NCBI GenBank assembly: GCA_003290165.1
Contig: QNQO01000222.1
Span: forward strand, 682,001-746,000
Length of the DNA stretch: 64,000 bases
Origin: Berberis thunbergii
Lineage: Eukaryota > Streptophyta > Magnoliopsida > Ranunculales > Berberidaceae
Direction of reading: 5' to 3'
Positions 1-12,600 of the stretch are shown here, piece after piece; within the stretch, counting starts at the first letter, position 1, and every line of letters begins with the position of its first letter. The position numbers and the translations under genes were made by a program. The notes under the pieces are model-generated. The model was given only the letters and a program-made list of their open reading frames with translations, did not search any database and was not told where the DNA came from.

Positions 1-333
1 GCAAAATGATTTGAATGCAAAATTCCATAGAGAAAGTGCATAGACTCCAAGCTCAGTGTGAACAGAGAAAAAGACTACCAGAACCATATCTGATTTCAAA
101 ACAATAGGATATAGTATAATACCGGGGGAAGTTGTGTACTTAATTTTATGTCAAAGTTACAGGTAAAACGTGAAAAACTTAACTAATTTTCCTTTAAGAT
201 GGAACACTCCGTAGAGGAAGTGTTGAATGTACTCTAACTCGCCATAAAACAAAATCTTACATGATGGTAAACAGTTTCAAACTGTCAAGAAACTGTTCTT
301 CGCTTTGGTTACTTCGTTCCAATAAAATTTGAT
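1..333. other. Sequence downstream of MED10, no gene seen
   Basis: AT-rich sequence beyond the likely MED10 poly(A) signal. I see no coding exon, repeat or RNA gene on either strand. It may include the last part of the MED10 3' UTR if a more distal poly(A) site is used. Confidence 0.4.
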
Positions 334-339
334 TTTATT
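334..339 (-). terminator. Candidate MED10 poly(A) signal (AATAAA)
   Basis: On the minus strand AATAAA lies about 200 bases past the MED10 stop codon, a reasonable 3' UTR length for a plant gene. Plant poly(A) signals are loose, so this is a candidate only. Confidence 0.4.
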
Positions 340-541
340 CCAACCACAGTGGACTCATTACAGTCCCACTAAATTATCACAGCACATGTATTAGCAGCAT
401 CCATACTTTTGACTCACATTAAAATTTGAGCGACAAATATCTCAGTTGAACTTTGTTTCTATGTGATATGTAGCACAAGAAATCCCATAAGACAACAAAC
501 ATCATGGAAAGGATGAAGAGATGTAATGCTAATTTTATGTT

Positions 542-613
542 TTAATATTCATTCTTAACTTTTACATCTCCATTTGGTAAAGCGCTCTGTGCTTGGGCAA
601 GCCTCTTCGATTC
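542..613 (-). CDS. MED10: MED10 exon 5 (C-terminus and stop)
   Basis: Codes residues 175-197 and [23 protein letters not shown] then NEY. The acceptor is CTTGCAG and the phase is 0, matching exon 4. The block corresponds to the conserved plant MED10 tail (KRLAQ.QS.LPNGD). It lies 13.1 kb from exon 4, so automated gene finders could easily miss it. Confidence 0.9.
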   Translation of the reverse strand, partial: ESKRLAQAQSALPNGDVKVKNEY

Positions 614-3600
614 CTGCAAGAGACACGAGAACAATTGACATCATGAAAATGAGCAAGAACAATCAGATCAATAAAGCTGCGAGTCCTAAACCAGATAAAA
701 CCCGCCAAGAAAAAAACCCATTTCCGCATCTGCTCAGTTTAACCATTTTTATTTTTTACAAAAGCTGCCCGCGCCCTCTACGGATTATGGATCCCCTCCC
801 CGCTCCGTTTATACCTCGCGGGCTTCTAACTGATTGAAAATCCCCGCCTCGCCCCAAAAAAGCCCTGGCTGGGTTTAAATTAAAGGACCATTCTGGTAAA
901 GCCAACATGTCAGCCCGCCCATTATGGAAAATGCCTATCCATTTTGCCAGTCCAATGAGGCTTAATTGGCTAAAAGTCCAAAGAAAACTTCAAATGTCTA
1001 GGCTAATTCTATAAAAGCAAGTTGACTTTTAGGTGATGTGGAATTATGTTTGTAACATGAAATTTGAGTTTTGGCTAAGTAACGTGGAACATGACTTGTA
1101 TGTGATGTGGAACTATAATTTGTGAATGAACAATTTAAAGCTAAGAAACTTAGGGGGTGCATTCAATTAAGGATTCTGAACATTGTGAAGGATTTTAAAA
1201 TCTATGAGTATTCTATTAAGAATTTAATAAAATATATCAATATCTAAGGGTATTCAATATGGCCTGTGAAGGATTGTTTTAAAATCCATCAAAATCAGGG
1301 AGTATCTAATTCATGATTTTAAAAAGTCCACCAAAATCAAGAAGTATTATAAAAATAGTAAATTTTGATGGATTCTTAAATTGATGAATTTTGAAGGATT
1401 TACAAATGGGATTTGATGACCTGAATGTTGATAGTTTAACATTCTTGGAGAAATTCCCCTAGCGTCCCCTTAGCAGGAGCATACTATTGGAAAAACTGAG
1501 CAAGGCGGTCGAGTCTCAGCAAAGCAATCCTATGGACAAAGCGTTCATAATTGCTTTCTTATTGTTGGTAGCTCCACTTATCTTATAATGTTGCACTCTT
1601 CAAGACCTTAGGAACCAAAAATGTCTAATGTACATTGGCTATTTCCAATAAAAATACTTTGTATAGAGATTCTAAAACCTTTTCAATGAAAAGAAAAAAG
1701 AGCAATATGAATTTCTTGGTGTCATGCATTTTTTAGTTATGTAATCCACAGATCAACGATATAGGTGAAAGGAGTATGAGATGTGAAGAAATTTCTCATT
1801 GTGCATCTCAAGGATTGTGAAGGATTTTAAAATCCCGGGGCATTCAATAAATTATTTGAAATAATCCATCTAAATCCCGGGTATTCAATATGGATTTAAA
1901 ATAATTGTTTTAAAATTCATCAAAATCTTGAGATATTCAATTCATGCTTTTCAAAAGTCCAAAATCAGAGGGTATTAAAAAAATCGTGGATTGTGATGGA
2001 TTTGTTAAAGTTGTAGATTTTGAAGGATTTGTGAGTGGAAAATATAAATAACAAAAGTTATTCCAAATCCAACCCCCCCTTATATTTCAATGGATTTGTA
2101 TTCTTTCTCTCCTTCGTTTATCTCTTTCTCTTCTTCCAGGGTTATTGTTCTTTATGAAAAAGATCAACAAACTCCCCCACCTCAATTGAACCCATCATCT
2201 ATTTTTACGAATCTACCCTTCCGACCAAACCCAATGTCAGTGCCCAATAGTTTTGAATTGATTACAAGCAAAAGGTATGTAAGCAAGGAAAAAGACTAAG
2301 AAGGGAATGAGTAAAAGTTTCTTTTTGCATACATGTAATATTTCGAATATAGGCGAAAAATTGAACAAATACTTTAGTGCACCCATTATTTCCACCATGC
2401 ATCCCCGTCACAATCGGACTCATTAACATCCATACAGGCTAACATATCAATGATGCAGATTTGTGATTTTTTATGCCCTTTTCATATTTTATCTGTATTC
2501 TTTTGCTATGGTGTAGTTAAAACACCATTTGTTTGATGAAATGTCTCACAAAAATAATGTTTATATCAACACATTAATGTCTAAGTTATGATATAAATAC
2601 CACCTAAAGAATAATGTCATTCAGATTCATGCCCATATTGTTAAATTGGGTGATGGATCAACACTTCTCATTTGCAACATTTTTTTGTTGATTCTTACTG
2701 TAAATTAGTTTTTCAGGTTTTTGGTTGATGCTTACTATAAATTAACATTTTGCTTGATTCTTACTAATAAATTGAGTGATGGATCAATACTAAAATCCAT
2801 CAAAATCCAATCCTTTAAATCTATCAAAATCAATGTGAATTTTGTAAAATCCATTAAAATCCTTTGAATTATTTAAAATCCTTCACAATCCCTTAAAATC
2901 CATAATTGAATTATACTTGGTATTTAGCTTGAAAATTCCTTGTTGAACCTTACTCTATATCATTAGTTGGTGGTGATGATGATAGTGGTTCTGGTTGTGT
3001 TATTGTGGTAGTGATGGTGGTGTTGTGGATATGGTTGTGGTATGGTGGTGGTTGTATATTTAACATTGGCTTGGAGATTACTTTTTAACCTTACTCTATC
3101 TCGTTGGTGGTGATGATGGAAGTGGTTGTGGTTTTGGTATTGTGGTGGCGGTGGTGAGGGTGGATATGGTTGTGGATGGTGGCAATGGATGTGGTTATGG
3201 ACCTTGTTGTATCATTGGTGATGATATATCAAAAAATACCGTCATCGCAACCACACACATGGCAGAGATCGTCTATCACGATGATCAAGTGTCCCAAGAC
3301 CACGCCAATTCATAAAGCCCGAAGAAGAAAAATTCAACATTAAAGCCCAAAAATGGGCCATTCGAAATAGATCATAATCAGAGGCTCAGATCCAGGCCCG
3401 ATAAAGTTTTTCCTTGAGAGGGAGAGGAACGTTACATAGAAAAGAGTCGTGGATGGAATTACGCCTCCACGGACGCATCTCATAAAGGAGGAGATGATTA
3501 CAGAGAATGTTTCCCCTCGTTGCGCTTCACATGCTCAAGTCACACAAGGAATTAAGTACGACAATTATAAAAGGTAAAAAAAATATTCAACAAAGGTACA

Positions 3601-6600
3601 AAATTTTAACTGAGTCCTGGTATGTATATGATGCGCAGAGGGCCGAAGGAAACATTGGACCACTTGATCGCTTGCACAAGGGGGGTGTGGATGGCCCTCT
3701 TTCTGCTTTTCGGGTTGGCTTGGCCGATGCCGAGTAGTGTTCAGATGTTGTTCAATAGCTAGCATGTTAGAGCCTTCTCCCTAAAGGGAAGCTTTTGTGG
3801 AGGCTTATTAATATTTTAGATGTCGCATGTCTTGGATGGAAAATTTTTGTACTACAAATAAACCATGTATAGGAGATTTACAGAGAAGTAGTTTTTTCAG
3901 GAGAAAGATCTGAAAGGAAATATAGTCCATTCATTGGGTTCAAATCTTCCTTGATCTATGGTACGTATTTCGAGTCAAGTGCGAGATTGGTATCGAAAGC
4001 CAAGAAGTTTAGTATGGTCTTCCAAAGGTAAGGGACAGAAATATGATTATGTATGTTCTCATTATGAAAAGGGGTTATTTGAGCTCATTCCAATTTTATC
4101 TCCATTCCCAACTGAGTTACTGACTCAAGCATCAGAGTGCTTTCAGCCACCAAAAAAGTGGTATTTAACAACCTAATAGTTGTTTTGCAAGTTTTACTTA
4201 TTGGAGACGGGATTTTGGATGCATCAGATTGACGCCGTCCATGGGGAACGACAAGTTTTCCTTTCAAGAAGCAAATCCATAGCAACAAAATTCTCTTAGT
4301 TTTGATCGACGACTGAAGAGCCCTCAGAACAAATTAACACATTCTTCTACTGACCCTCAACCTGATAACAATAAAGGCAATCCTTCCAATGAAGAAACTG
4401 CGCTACCAATAGTGCGCGCCACAGATCCAACGACGAACATCGGGATGACCATGCCCGACAACAAAGAGTCGCAGCATGAGGTGGCTCAAACATCCCAGAT
4501 GTCTAGAGATGCCACCACGGACCCTCGTGTAGACCTACTCATGGTCCAGATGGAGCGTATGAATAAAACGGTGGAAAAGTTCACCCAGGAGCATGCTCAG
4601 CCCCACCAAAACCTGGCTAACGAAGTTCCTACAGAACTTCAATAGGCAAATCTCGAAAGCAGCTAACCACTTCAAAAGCGACCCCCCAGAGTGATGAGAC
4701 CCTGCTAAAATCCCATTTAGGATAGGACTCACAAATCCTAATATATTGTACAAACTGGCCAGATCGCCATTTTTCAACACACTCATAGTGACTCTCATGC
4801 CAAAGAAGTTTACCCCGCTAAAGTTTGAAGCGTATGATGGTACAACTGACCCGACAGACCATTTGCGACACTTTCACCACATGAGGTCGTTGAAGGAGAA
4901 CATGGAATCCATCTTACGCAGAACGTTTCCAACATGCCTCATCTCCACAACAATGAAATGGTTCAACAACCTACCTCCAAGGTCGATAGATTCATTTCAG
5001 GAGCTCGCTACCGCATTCATCACGAGGTTCATTGGCAGTCAACGAATGAAGAAGGGGTTGCATTACTTGCTACACATCAAATAGAAGCCCGAGGAGGCAA
5101 TAAAGAGTATGTTACTCGTTTCACTAACGAGTTAACTATGATCGACAGATGTAGCGACAATATGGCCAACGCTACTTTCATCGCCAGACTGAAAAGGGGA
5201 CCCTTTTTCAATGCTTTAAATCTAGAACTCCCAAAAAACATGGTGATTCTATTGAAAACTGCCAAAAGCACATCATTAGAAATGATGGCCACTAGAAAGA
5301 AAATCAAATCCGAAAGGGAAACCCATTCAAAGAGGCGAGAAAGGAAAGACAGACCCCGAGAGGAGGACGTTCGGTCAAAAAAACACCCAACTAATGGGAC
5401 GTCTGAATTCAACTAGCAAGAATCCAGAAAGCTGATATCAACGACGAGGCCCAGACATGATCGAGTGACAAGCGTGGCAAAAAATACATACAAACCATAT
5501 ACGCCTTGAAGACCAGCCAAGCGAGCATACTGAAACACATGACAAAATGGGAAGAAGTCAACTGACCACTCAAGATGAAAGGAGATCCAAAAGGTCGAGA
5601 CAATAGAAAATAATGCTCTTTCCATAAGGATCATGGGCATGACACAGAAGACTGTTACAACCTGAAAGATGGTATCGAGCACTGGGTTCAAAGAGGACAA
5701 CTCGACGAATTCGTCAGGCTACCTGATAAACAACCAAAAGGGAAGGAAAAGGCAAATACCAAAGAATCAAAGGAACAACCCAGATAGCTGAAATACGCCT
5801 TACACTGCATAGCAGGAAAAAGCGATCAGTCAAGCCCGCCAATAACATTTCTCACTCGAGCTAATCTATATAGAATTAATCTATATAGAATTAGAAGTGC
5901 CAACGCTATCAAATGAGACAGGATAAATCGATACGACAGCTCAAACGAGAAGCACAGATAGAATTGGTAATTCATATGGGAGCCAGCCAACATACAAAAT
6001 CCAAATAGGCTTACAAGCTTGACCATTATCCACGACAAGGCCAACAATGCCTCCCACATTACTGACAACGAAGACGACGCAAACAAATTCTAAACGACGA
6101 ACGAAGCCTTGGCAGGAGGTATTGATGTGGGCGTGATTGGACAATTTGAGACTACATTCTATTATGCCCATCTGAACCAACTCACCAATAACATACACCC
6201 AACACTTCGATCAAGGAGCATTTCGAGTTTATTAGCTGCCTCACGACAACCATACATAAACAACAAAACTACAGAAAATCATGAAGGAAGAAGTTACGGA
6301 GAACATGAGAAGACCACTCAAAGCTGATCAAATCGAGCAACAATCAGAAAGATACAATGTAGACTCCACAACATAACTTTATGATAAAGGAGTGACTACT
6401 ATTACTATAGATTGTTAAGCACCCGAAACAGGGTTATCAATAAAAGTTTGAGTTCAAAACTCCCCATCTTATGCCCGAAATTGTGGCAGCAAAGCCAGAC
6501 TATGAGAAACAATCAGCATACCAAGCCACAAACAAAGTGTCAAGACGTATAAGTTAGACAAAACTTCTGGTATGGTCAACCACGAAGTAAAAGTTGGGGC

Positions 6601-9600
6601 GAACCAGTTAACATAATCAAATAAACTTCGAGTTGACCAGTACATCAGACGAACAAAGTAAAAGTTGGGATGAACAAGTCAACCAATTCAAATAAACTTC
6701 GAGTCGACATCAGACGAACGAAGTAAAAGTTGGGACGCAAATAAACTTTGAGTCGACCAACACGTCAAACAAACGAATTAAAAGTCAGGACGAACAAGTC
6801 AACTTATTCAAATAAACTTTGAGTCGACTAACACGTCAGACAAACGAAGTAAAAGTTAGGGACGAACGAGTCAACTTCTTAAAATAAACTTTGAGTCTAC
6901 TAACACGTCAGACGAATGAAGTAAAAGTTGGAACGAACAATTCAACTTAGTCAAATAAACTTCGGGTCGATTGGTATATCAAATTAATGAAGTAAAAGTT
7001 AGGACGAACAAGTCAACTTATTCAAATAAACTTCGAGACAACTGATACGCCAGACCAACGAAGTAAAAGTTGGGACGAACGAGTCAACTTATTCAAAGAA
7101 GCTTCGAGTCAACTAACACGTCAGTTCGACGAATAAAGAACAAACAAGTCAACTTACTCGAAAAAACTTCGAGCCAACCAACGCATCAAAACGAGTCAAC
7201 TCAATCAACCATATACATCATATCAAGAAATTCGGACACAAGTTAAAACATAGCCGTAAAGGCCCTATGGCCGATCAAAATATTAGATCGGAAGTGGAAG
7301 CTGGAGATGGGCAATACAACAGATACGCAGTACAACTTCAACAACTACGACATACCTAAAAGTAAAAAAGTACAAGTCAATTCACTCACAAAACTATTCA
7401 AAACCAACCAACACTTCGAAACATTTTGGTGCATGAATACTCGAGGATCCGAGTGAGGAAAATCCCTCAATTGACAGGAACAAATAAATAAAGACTTCGG
7501 GTGGTCACATGCAAGCGCAAAAACAAAAATATGAATAAGTCTGCATCACCAACACAACATTATCCGACAAACAACTTGATGAAGGGAACACACGTGTCAC
7601 ATACAATGAGTCAACACAAACGACCCAAGACAAATCACGACTTCAAAGAGAAAGCATGCGAAATGAAAATTAAATAAAAGGCAATACAATATTGTCAAAA
7701 AGAAAAGTTTCTCATACCATTCCGATACATCCGGAGAAGAAGAATGCACATCTTGATAAGGAAATGGAAAAGAAAATAGAAAGTTCGGAGAAGATACGGT
7801 AGAAGCGGCAAGAGCATCGAATGGAAGAGCATCAACATCAACAGTGGCAAGAGGAGACGAGGTCTTTTCCTCAACAACAAGAGCAGGTGAGGGAGCCTAA
7901 TCGGAAGAAGGAGGAGACAAGGTTCTCCCTTCACCCACGAGATCGCCTGAGAGAATAGGATTATCTTCCTTAGCATCTTCATCTTCAAAGACTTGATCAA
8001 CCAAGCAACGGTACACGGATAAATCGATACCAAACCCCTCAATATAGTCAAAAAGCTCGACTCGGCCATCAACAATTCTCCTCCAGTCTTCCACCTCCGC
8101 AATCCTCAACTAGTCTTTAGTGGCAGCAAGCTCCTTTTAAGTTGAAATCAGTTGCCCTTCAGCAGTGGCCAACATCGCTGAGATATCTGACTTCACTTTG
8201 TCAACTGCGACCATTAATTGTTCCACCCGCCATATCGCAATCCTACAGTTGAAAGATTGTTCAACTCAGAATGCAGAGCCTCCTCATGGCCAGCTCTCTC
8301 GACAGACGGTTCCTTTTCCAACTCATCCAATCGTGCATGATCCCCGTCCAAATCAGATGTCAAAGTCTCAAACTCCGCAACAAACTTATCTTGAGCAGCT
8401 TCTGCTTCCCTTAAAGAGACCAAAACAACCCTAGATGTCCTCTCCTGCTTTGCGAATTGCATCTTCAACACGCCAAACTAACGAAGAACGTGAGAAAACA
8501 CCAACAGCAGCGTCACCAATTTTCTCTCAAGAGTAGTCACGATAAGCCATGTACTCCGATCCCATCACCCCGACATAAGTGAAGTGATTCATCCCATCAA
8601 TTATTTGCTTAAGACCATAACTGAGATCGGTGCTAGGATCCAACATGGGCATTGAAGGTCGTTCCACCGCCCGACTGTACCACTAATTGATCAACCTACA
8701 TGCACCATCCTGCACGTCAAGTTGAGTAAACCAACAAAACTTTCCATCTGATTTGATACGGATGTCCTCCAAATTGGCTCTTTCCAACTAATCCGTGGAT
8801 GGAGGACGTGGGGATCTGAAAGCACTGAGGACCCACCCCCAAATAGTCGGAAAAGTGCATAGAACCGCAGTAATAACAGAAAAACCACTCTTTCCTTCTC
8901 GCTACAAAGTGGTCGCAACAAGAGCAAAACGAGTAGTAGTAGCGACAGGAGCAGAGGAACCCGGACGAGCGGGAGAAGAAACTAACAACCTCGTCGCATC
9001 ATCGACAAGAATGGAAGGAGATCAAAGATGACGAACCTCAAAATTCTTACCATGGTCATCAACCTCCTTAGACCGCTCCACTGCCAACTGGAGCATCTTA
9101 TCATCGATAGCCCAAGGATCGTTGTTAGACCATTTAACATCGGTAACACCATAGGCGGAAAAAAAATTTCGTAGTTGTTCAACAGATTAGTAGTCTCCTC
9201 ATTTCTCTCCAACACTAAGTTCATCTCCTCATCCTCCTGAAGAGATGAGCGATCCACTTTTACAACCTTCTTACCAGAAAAACAGTCTGAGCAGCACCAC
9301 GGGTTTAAAGCCGTTTTCTTTGGAACACGGTTGGGATTTATCAACAATTTCTTCGCCTAGCTAGTAGGCCTTGGGAGTTTCCTCTTCCTGAAAGTCAGGC
9401 CAGTAACACTGATGCTTACGGAAGCATCGAGATCCGTAACATGTTTGCCTGAATTCACTTCCCAATCAATGTTAACATCACTAACACCAACAAGAGCAGT
9501 GCAAGCAGCGATCTCCTCAGCACAGGATTCAGTGAGCTAAGCTCGCTCCACCTCATACATATGGTACAAGCCACTACGCTCCAAGATGTCCTAAGAGAGA

Positions 9601-12600
9601 TGACAAAAATTACTTCGAAAACCGAAATCACAATCCTTGAACTTAATAAGCCTATGCTTCTATAAAAAAAAAAGCCATGCAATACATTGGGGGTTGGGCT
9701 GGACCAACCTAACAAATTATATGAATTATATATATAATCCGATATCCACCGGGTGGATATGGCCAAATCCGTAGCCGTGACGATTTTGGTTTTCTCCCTA
9801 GAATAATGGGTGAATTGGGCCTTCCTCAATATTGTTTATTATATTTTTGAGAGGTGGCAACTCTGGCAAACTTTAGGAAATTTTCCAAAAATCAGCCCTC
9901 CCAAATAGGCAGATCCAGGTCTGCCAAAGCATTTGGACCTTTGCAGTTATTCATTAGCCACAGAGAAATGGTGAACACGCTCGCAGCAAACCATTAGCCT
10001 CCCAAGGCTAACTATTAGCCGCCATGATACGCAACAATTTAGAGTATGCGCGAAAAAAATAAAAGAGAAAAAACCAATTTGTTCCAATCTCTGCTATCTT
10101 ATTAACTAACAAATATTACAACACTTTTCATGAACAAAATCTCGAGAGGCTAATTTTATGGATGCCAAAGCCTATATAAACAATTCCTAATTTTTTTGAA
10201 AAATTCCAAAACTAAACAAGGAAAACATATTCCTAATAGGAAAGCGATTCATGTTTAGCTTTCCTTGTTCCGCAAGAACTTTCTTGTTTCCAATAGAATC
10301 TTAAATTAGAAGCTTCCAAAATTCTATAAACCTTTCGAGGCGCTGCCTCGATCCCTGCAAACTCAACCCCTCGCTCAGGGCTTCACCTCGAACCTCAAGT
10401 TCTCAAAGGTGGATACTCCCATATCATGTCATGTGCATGACCACTTCTTTGCGGCTAAATGTATGCCACAGATGACCTTGCCAAGCTTGCGATAGATATT
10501 CCTATGTCGGATAGGGTCTACGCATGGGGAGATTTGGAACTTCCTAGTGACAAGGCAAGCCTCCAAAATTGCTTATTATGGATGCTCTAACTAATAGAGA
10601 ATTTTTACTATTCCTATAATTGAAACTAAAATATTTCATTTTAGTTTAGAAATTTTTTAAAAGAACACTGCCATTTTTCTGATTAAATGAAGATTCAACC
10701 TAGTCGTACACAACATAATATTTACCTTGGACATTATTTTACACATGTTTTCTCACCAAAATTGATGGGTTCAATGGAAGATTATAAACCATAACATCTA
10801 AGCTTGTATTTGTCAAAGTTTCATAAATTCAATTATTTCAAAACTCAACAAAATTAGAACTGATTACAACTTCTAGATAAGCCTATTTAACCAAAATAAA
10901 ACCCTAAACCTAATCCTACTTGGAGTTAACATGGACTAGCCCAATAACAAAATAAATACAAAAATAACCCAATATTACATCATTCTCCCCTTTCGAAAAA
11001 CTCTTCCTCTAGCTTTGAGGATGCACCACTAAGAGTCTACCTCGAACTTTGTTTTTGTATTTGCTTGTACCCCAAAGAATCAAATTAAAATTTTGGCACT
11101 AAAAATAAAGTTCACGAATCCAAGCTCGAAAGAGATCCTCTTCTTGATTTGAATGTTGTGCGCAAACGTTTCCTTAAAATTCATCACAAAATTGTCCCAA
11201 ATCAGATCACAATTTATGTCATGTGGTCGTATTGGTCATGTCTTGTGGTGGTGAACAGTTTTTGAATCAGATTCAAGAGAATAAGCAGCTCGAGGGGTAC
11301 ACACAAACTCTAGTGGTCAAGAATAACATGATCTTCATTAGAAGAGGAATCAAATGAGATGGTGGTACAGACAGGTAGTTGGGGTGCAAATAACTTAATC
11401 TCCCAATATTTACTCTTTCACGAACAGAGCAATCTTCTTCTCCAAAAGAAGAAAAGGCAACCGCCATCTGGTGCAATAAACTAGAGTTGGAAGGTGATTA
11501 GGACTGTAAGTGGCAGCTTGCATCTTTGCCGACAATGACTCCATGCGAAGTGGCTAACAACCCCGGCGGCGATAAAAGTCAATGTTAACCTTGGCAGTGG
11601 AGATGTTGGTTCCCATCCTCCGGTAGAAGGGTCTTTGTTGGTGACGTCGACAGTGATGGGATAAATTAGATACTATATTCCTCTCCTCATCACTTAACTC
11701 TTCACTATTTTTTTTCTATTTTTCTTCTTTTTTGGGTTTGGGGTGGAGAAAAATTAGGGTGTTCACCCATTTACTTTTCTGAATGAAAAGTACCTCTTCT
11801 TTGTGCAAATTGCAACTTTTGATTCGAAAACATAGGAAAATTAGGTTTGTTCTCCACAATCACTTCTTTCTTACGAATTTCTTCCATTTTCAAATTTTCT
11901 TTGATGTGAAAATTCGTGATGTGTTTCAATCTCAAAGCGCAATGACTTGCAAATAACTGTATACCCTTCGTACACATCAAACACAAGTGTTTCTCGCGGC
12001 ATTTTTCTCTAAGATCTAAGATCTTACCCGCTCTGATACCAAATTGATTGGTTCAGCAAATGCTTACAAACCAAAACATTGAAACTTGTATTTCTCAAAG
12101 TTTCACAAATTCAATTAATTTTCAAAACTCAACAAAAGTAAAACTAATTACAACTTCTGAATAAGCCGATTTAACCAAATTAAAACCCTGAACCTAATCC
12201 TACTAGGACAACATGGACTGACCTAATAATATAATGGATACAAAAATAACCAAATATTACATCAAAAACCTAAATGATTCAGTGAGATAAAATAATTGGT
12301 AAATGATCTAAACTGATTGATTGCAAATGAATAACTAATGTTAACTAAGCTTAAAATGTGAATGGTTCAGACCGAGGAGCCCAAAGATTGCTTTTTGCAA
12401 ACTGATTATCTAGAGATCCCTAAACAGACTAAGACAAGAACCAGTGTGGCACCCAGACTCCCAATAAGGTAGTGCGCTAGAAGGGCATCTAGCTCACGAG
12501 GAGGTCATGATTGAGCGTGTAACAATTCTTAAGTAGACTTCTAGTCTCTAAACATATAAAGGTGTTGTGATATAAAAGCTTGTAGGGAAGAACCTTCGAA

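Larger units (their letters stand above)
3222..9660 (+). mobile_element. Tat-like Ty3/gypsy retrotransposon, non-autonomous, 3' end lost
   Basis: The order is a probable 5' LTR starting TGATATATCAAAAAA near 3,222, a gag remnant (4,412-5,800), a block of about 70-base tandem repeats (6,560-7,240), then a reverse-strand ORF remnant (9,600-7,690). Gag, repeats and antisense ORF in this order are known for the Tat/Ogre/Retand lineage. No reverse transcriptase, RNase H or integrase can be found. I see no matching 3' LTR near 9.6-10.7 kb, so the 3' end seems deleted or replaced. The LTR start resembles that of the second Tat-like element at 35,656. The exact 5' LTR end and primer binding site are unresolved. 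Confidence 0.7.

Noticed and set aside
574..837. Plus-strand ORF overlapping MED10 exon 5
   Set aside because: It is the complement of a real exon plus intron sequence, with no domain.
6560..7240. CRISPR-like array
   Set aside because: Units are adjacent degenerate copies without unique spacers, inside a retrotransposon of a plant genome.
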